From Batillaria attramentaria (taxonomy: Eukaryota > Mollusca > Gastropoda > Batillariidae), in the NCBI GenBank assembly GCA_018292915.2, contig JACVVK020000191.1, positions 714,001 through 778,000 on the forward strand: a stretch of 64,000 nucleotides of DNA, written 5' to 3'. Under the pieces are notes generated by a model, which saw only the letters and a program-made list of their open reading frames with translations, searched no databases and was not told the origin of the DNA. Position 1 is the first letter of the stretch. The number at the start of each line of letters is the position of its first letter. A program made the position numbers and the translations under genes. Shown one piece after another: positions 60,000-64,000 of the stretch.

Positions 60000-62900
60000 C
60001 GTCAGAATGGGTGGGTTAACTATAACATGCGTGCGGATCCACTAACTGGGCCACTAGCATGCTGCGTCTGTGGCTGTGTGTTCACATGCAGCTTCGCCGC
60101 TTTGACATCAGCCATGATCGGGCTCAGAATTGTTCTTCTTTTGCGGCAGACGACACAAAGAGACCGACGCGAATGGGAAGTTTGAAATATCTCTTCTTGT
60201 TTGTTTTTTTGGTGGTTTTTTTTTCAATGTCTCAAAAACAAAAGTTTAACTCTTAAAAGCCAGTGCAAAAATCGCGCTTTTACTTGAAATCCTCAGATAA
60301 TAATAATAATGAGTATTGAATAGGCGCTTTACCCAATTTCAGGAATCGGCTCAAAGTACCTCGAACTGAACCCGACACGCACGCTCACGTGAATCACACG
60401 CATTCTCTCACACACTGGACATGAACACATTACAATCACGTGGTGCGAAGGGTCAGCTCAGCTATTTAAATTTCGGAATTTAGAATTGCATTTATTTTTC
60501 AAATTTGGTGGGCTGAACATTTCCAAAGCAGAGGGGGAGGAAGCCGGAGTACCCGGAGAGAACCCCCGAGGATCGGCCCGAATGAACGGTGCCACATACG
60601 AGAAGGAAAAATTCTTTGCCCCGAGTGGGACTCGAACCCCCCACCTCTCGCATTGGTGACAAGTATCTTAACCACTATTCCACCGACCACAGATCACCAG
60701 AACCACGTGAAGCCACGATCACGCAATCTCCGGTGGTCTCGCGCCTAGCAAGAAGGCCCACGCCTTGTGTAATAGTGACTTGAAGTGGCTCCTACTGGTG
60801 TGCAGTGGCTTCATAACAAGGGGGTGATTGGGCTTGGGCTATTAAGAGATAACAGGGCCGGTCGGGTTTTTTTTTTGTTTTTTTTTTTTTCTTTTGGCCT
60901 TACATATATATTGTGACTTTCTTCACCAAACACTGCCAGGTCAGCCTCTTTACTTTCGTCACACACCAGGGTCACCACTGTCGTTCTGCAACAATGTAAG
61001 TAACGTGGGACACAAACTATTTACCTTCAGCTTACAATCAGTAGCCATTGTTCAGCCGGCAAGCTAAAGTCTCTGTTGAATATGGAATTCCGGAAATTTA
61101 TTGAAATATGAATCAGACACAGACATGTCTTTGATCGAATACCTACAGTCACGGCGTATAATCTGCCGTTCCCACCACCAACGTTTTCAATTCAATTCAA
61201 TTCAATAATTCTTTTATGTCTGGCATTCGTGAGACAGGGAAAACTATGTGTCCCAGAGAATCTACTGCGTGTTCGCACTGTAAAGGGTACCACAAGTTAA
61301 AAACCTACACATAACTACAACACTACCCGAGCTATTGGCGGAGTTGTCCACGTTCAGTGAATTTATTTGACAAGACGGGAAAGCACAATCCCAGAAAAGG
61401 ATTAGTAAAACATACAAGTCCAGATTCTAGGAGAAACAAGCAGCTATTGCGAAATCCACTACTGTTTTGGGGGTCTGAAACCCGCTTCCACCGCTACCTA
61501 CACTGAGATACTAAAAGCAAAGAAAAACGCCAAGCCATTAGGTTCAAATCAACTATTTGGTACCAGCAAAAGGCGGTAACCTACGCAAGGGAAACAGCTC
61601 AAGAGTAGATTCCCGACACAAGTGACACGAACGTCCGGTCGGGAAAGGTTTGAAACCAAAGGCAAAGTAGTCCCACTTTCATGTGGTACAGAAGCGCAGG
61701 CACTGAGGTAGGCATATCTAAGTGAGCTTCTATTAGGCAGGGTAAACGAAAAAGGGGTGAGAACTGAAAAGCGCATAGCACCCAGGTGGGGTAAAGGGGG
61801 AGGTGGCGGGATCAAGTTTGTAAAAACAGAGGAAATCCGCTGCTGCCGAGCGAACTGAAGTCTGTCTTCCAAAAGCGACGCTGGCGCAATGAGCTGGACA
61901 CATCGGACAAGGGGAGGAAGCGTCCAGCGTGCGGAATTAGGTCATGTTATGCAATGCCAATAGCGGGGCGATGCGAATAGCGTGGCGTTGGCGCTGGCCG
62001 CCTACGGAGAGGAAAGCCATGCCAGCCATAAATAGCCTTGCGCTTGTGAACGGCGCGCAACTTGTTTATTGTCCTCAAGGGGAGGCAGTTTAGTTGCGAC
62101 GTAAAAAAACAGACAATAACCACATACACAAAAAACAAAAGGTGCATATATACCCAATGTAACATGTCACAATAATTAAATATGTAACATTACAACGGTA
62201 GCACACGAACACACACAAACGCCCGCACCCGCACCCGCACACGCACACACACACACGCACAAGCACACACGCACACGCACACACGCACGCACGCACGCAT
62301 GCACGCACGCACGTCCTAATTACCATGCTCTCATTAAGTGCCACTATTAAGACGGGACTACAACCCTTCAATGGAAAAATAATTTCTAGTAAGATAACTG
62401 TATCACATTGCACACTCATACCCTCGCACACACGCGCACTCGCACACAGACACAACACATGCGCGCACACACTCACACACATGTTTTTAACGCCCAGCAA
62501 ACACAGTGTTCATTTTCTCTTTTCACCTGACGGGGAGCCAGGAGAGCCGAATGGTAGGGCGTTTGACTTTCAGTGCTCGGATCGTGAGTCCTAATCCCGG
62601 CTGTGTTTTTCTCGTTGCCCCGTATTTGATATCACCCAAACGTGGTGGAAAAGGACGTTAAACTCCCAAACACACACACACCCTCCTTTTTTCACCTGTT
62701 TTCTCCGAAACCGAAATAGGAGTATTGGAGAGTGAGGTCCCCTGATGGTGACGTCACAAATGTTGCGCTCTCCTGAGTTCCAATGTTGTGGGTTTCGTTT
62801 GCCAGATACACAAACTGACAAGCCTGCAGACGTTGTGATGAATACATAAATGAGAAGTGTCATTATAAAATGATGTCAGGTAGCAAACCAGATCAAACCA

Positions 62901-63816
62901 GTCGGGATGGGAGAAATATGCTGAATTATATTTGGCCTTGTCTGCTATCATTTAATGTTGCCAATAAAACGCAGTCGTGGATTGATCAACTCACAGGAAA
63001 TTGCAAAAATGATTGATGTGTGCAGACTCGACTAGATATATTGCAGTCACATAAACTTGAAGAAATGAAAGACAACTGAACCTTGAATGGAAACCCCTCA
63101 TGGCAGAACACAAAAAAGCCGTCATGGGTTTTGATATCATTATGTGATCTATAAAACGTGCCTACTTACGTGGGGGGGGGGGGGGGGGGGGGGGGGGCTT
63201 GTATGCTTGTGTGGAAAGGCTTGTCGATGCTGATGGTGATACTTTCCAATGCTGCTGCATTGTTGTTGTAATTTTTCTGTCGCATCACTAGACTAATCAG
63301 ACATATTTGCTTCTTACTGGGTATCGGTTGGTTTGGACTGTGCACTTCTGCTTTTGTGCTGCTGCTGTGATGTGATGTGGAGTGGTCTGTTGTAATTTAT
63401 AGTGATGCAATATGTCGTAGATGGCAGGTCACTGTTTTTAGGTGTGAGTGTGCGAGCATGTAAATAGGTGGAGTGGATGTGTATGGCCATATGAGTGAGT
63501 GTTTGGCATGTTTTTATGAGACCACAAAGCAATGTTCCACATTTGGAAATTCTGTACATTTCTTATTCTTATTGTCAAAGCCAGCCAGCCAGCATAACAC
63601 TGCTGAAGTGTGCATGTACTCACAGCAACACCTGTCTTTGGCTTCTGATATATGCGATCTGTGAAACGTGCCTGTTTTCTTTGAAAGCCAGCTTAATAAT
63701 GCTGAAGTATGCATGCACTCACCGCCACGTTGTTGCAGTTGTCTCTCTCACTGAAACTGTTGCATGGATTCCAGGAATAGAAGGCGGCACCCTGAGTGTC
63801 TGGCATCATATTAAAC
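59411..63816 (-). CDS. MRH-C gene model (partial): secreted MRH-domain protein
   Basis: Four exons are visible: 63723-63816, 62696-62823, 60904-60985 and 59411-59464; the signal-peptide exon should lie beyond the right edge. Encoded parts: FNMMPDTQGAAFYSWNPCNS with FSERDNCNNVA; ACQFVYLANETHNVGTQESA with a shorter QYSYFGFGEN end; TTVVTLVCDESKEADLAVFG with EESHNIY; and SMTLTSKYACVKSRIDQ with TAA. The ligand residues Gln, Arg, Glu and Tyr are kept. It is the most diverged of the three. The Glu context changes from GEM to GEE and the tail is four residues longer. A 27-bp minisatellite overlaps the start of exon 2 (see findings), and a full SINE lies in intron 4. Confidence 0.77.
59617..59880 (-). 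mobile_element. tRNA-headed SINE, family D
   Basis: Minus strand: GTAGTGGAGTGGTTAGCACT head, GGGTTCGAGTCCCAGCCGAG B box, body with GGATTTTTCCTACCTAGGTC, GCCACACAGCCGAGATTCAC and GTATGACACGTCTTATGATG. Intron 4 of MRH-C. Confidence 0.75.
59921..59997. repeat. (GT)n microsatellite
   Basis: 77 bases beside SINE family D in MRH-C intron 4. Confidence 0.95.
60297..60700 (-). mobile_element. SINE family B, full copy
   Basis: Reverse orientation: (ATA)n tail, body GGCTCAAAGTACCTCGAACT...AACATTTCCAAAG, then middle and head GGACTCGAACCCCCCACCTC and TCTTAACCACTATTCCACCG. Intron 4 of MRH-C. Confidence 0.8.
60904..60985 (-). CDS. MRH-C exon 4
   Basis: 82 nt, acceptor TTGCAG, donor GTAAGG. It completes the split Arg codon and encodes the Glu and Tyr of the site. 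Confidence 0.8.
60986..62207. other. MRH-C intron 3, low-feature stretch
   Basis: No SINE, exon or tandem repeat recognised apart from a short (CAATT)n at about 61187. Open frames are short and lack motifs. Confidence 0.5.
62208..62313. repeat. (CA)n/(CGCA)n microsatellite
   Basis: About 105 bases of imperfect CA and CGCA units in MRH-C intron 3. Confidence 0.95.
62532..62670 (+). mobile_element. SINE family A, near-full copy
   Basis: GGGGAGCCAGGAGAGCCGAA head, TAATCCCGGCTG (decayed B box), tail GTGGTGGAAAAGGACGTTAA. It lies 26 bp from the MRH-C exon 3 donor, in intron 3. Confidence 0.75.
62696..62823 (-). CDS. MRH-C exon 3
   Basis: 128 nt, one codon shorter than in A and B. Starts ACQ after CTGCAG; donor GTGAAA. 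Confidence 0.8.
63723..63816 (-). CDS. MRH-C exon 2
   Basis: 94 nt, the same length as in A and B. Acceptor CGTAAG has no pyrimidine tract and lies in a 27-bp tandem repeat. Donor GTGAGT. The N-terminal FNMM replaces FKDV of A and B because the repeat reaches into the exon. Confidence 0.72.
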
Positions 63817-64000
63817 CTTACGATACATGGCATCATATTAAACCTTACGATACATGGCATCATATTAAACCTTACGATACATGGCATCATGTTAAACCTT
63901 ACGATACATGGCATCATATTAAACCTTACGATACATGGCATCATATTAAACCTTACGATACATGGCATCATGTTAAACCTTACGATACATGGCATCATGT
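63801..64000. repeat. 27-bp minisatellite overlapping MRH-C exon 2
   Basis: Unit ATACATGGCATCATATTAAA plus CCTTACG, 7.4 copies to the window edge. The last unit forms the acceptor and first codons of MRH-C exon 2. Confidence 0.92.

Overview
The window looks like nuclear DNA of an animal, most likely a mollusc and perhaps a marine gastropod. The organism is an inference. It rests on short exons with GT-AG introns, a heavy load of dinucleotide repeats, several tRNA-headed SINE families, LINE remnants, and host genes of metazoan type. There is no operon structure, rRNA, CRISPR array or convincing stand-alone tRNA gene. All host genes that I can model lie on the minus strand.

Two groups of tandem paralogues carry the coding content. 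(1) Two major facilitator (MFS) transporters of the oxalate:formate-antiporter / monocarboxylate-transporter type. MFS-2 (36200-47405) is complete, with 11 exons and 475 codons in frame. MFS-1 (105-31602) shows seven exons and runs off the left edge. The exons share order, phase and mostly exact length (190, 127, 140 and 123 nt in both). (2) Three tandem genes for small secreted proteins of mannose-6-phosphate-receptor-homology (MRH) type: MRH-A (52527-54737, 168 aa), MRH-B (55819-59042, 169 aa) and MRH-C (59411-63816, first exon beyond the right edge). Each keeps the Gln-Arg-Glu-Tyr set that binds mannose 6-phosphate in known MRH domains, and A and B have a signal peptide. None shows a membrane anchor.

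Layout from left to right: 0.1-7.5 kb, MFS-1 exons 8 to 3 with SINEs and a decayed LINE; 7.7-11.6 kb, a 3.87-kb element with two 1.24-kb inverted arms; 12.7 kb, MFS-1 exon 2; 13-31.5 kb, the 18.6-kb first intron of MFS-1. That intron holds a 2.1-2.5-kb repeat unit in tandem, one unit carrying a small DNA transposon, and a nested stack at 24.0-31.3 kb in which a 6.7-kb LINE sits inside a foldback element that sits inside a SINE-like repeat. MFS-1 exon 1 is at 31.5 kb. From 31.7 to 36.2 kb is intergenic repeat; 36.2-47.4 kb is MFS-2; 47.4-52.5 kb is intergenic, with paired SINEs and a three-copy 158-bp satellite; 52.5-64 kb is the MRH cluster.

The host genes suggest small organic-acid transport (MFS pair) and secreted glycan or lectin-like binding (MRH trio). 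Nothing in the sequence links the two groups functionally. Much of the remaining DNA is mobile or simple-sequence repeat, and several repeats touch splice sites or promoters.
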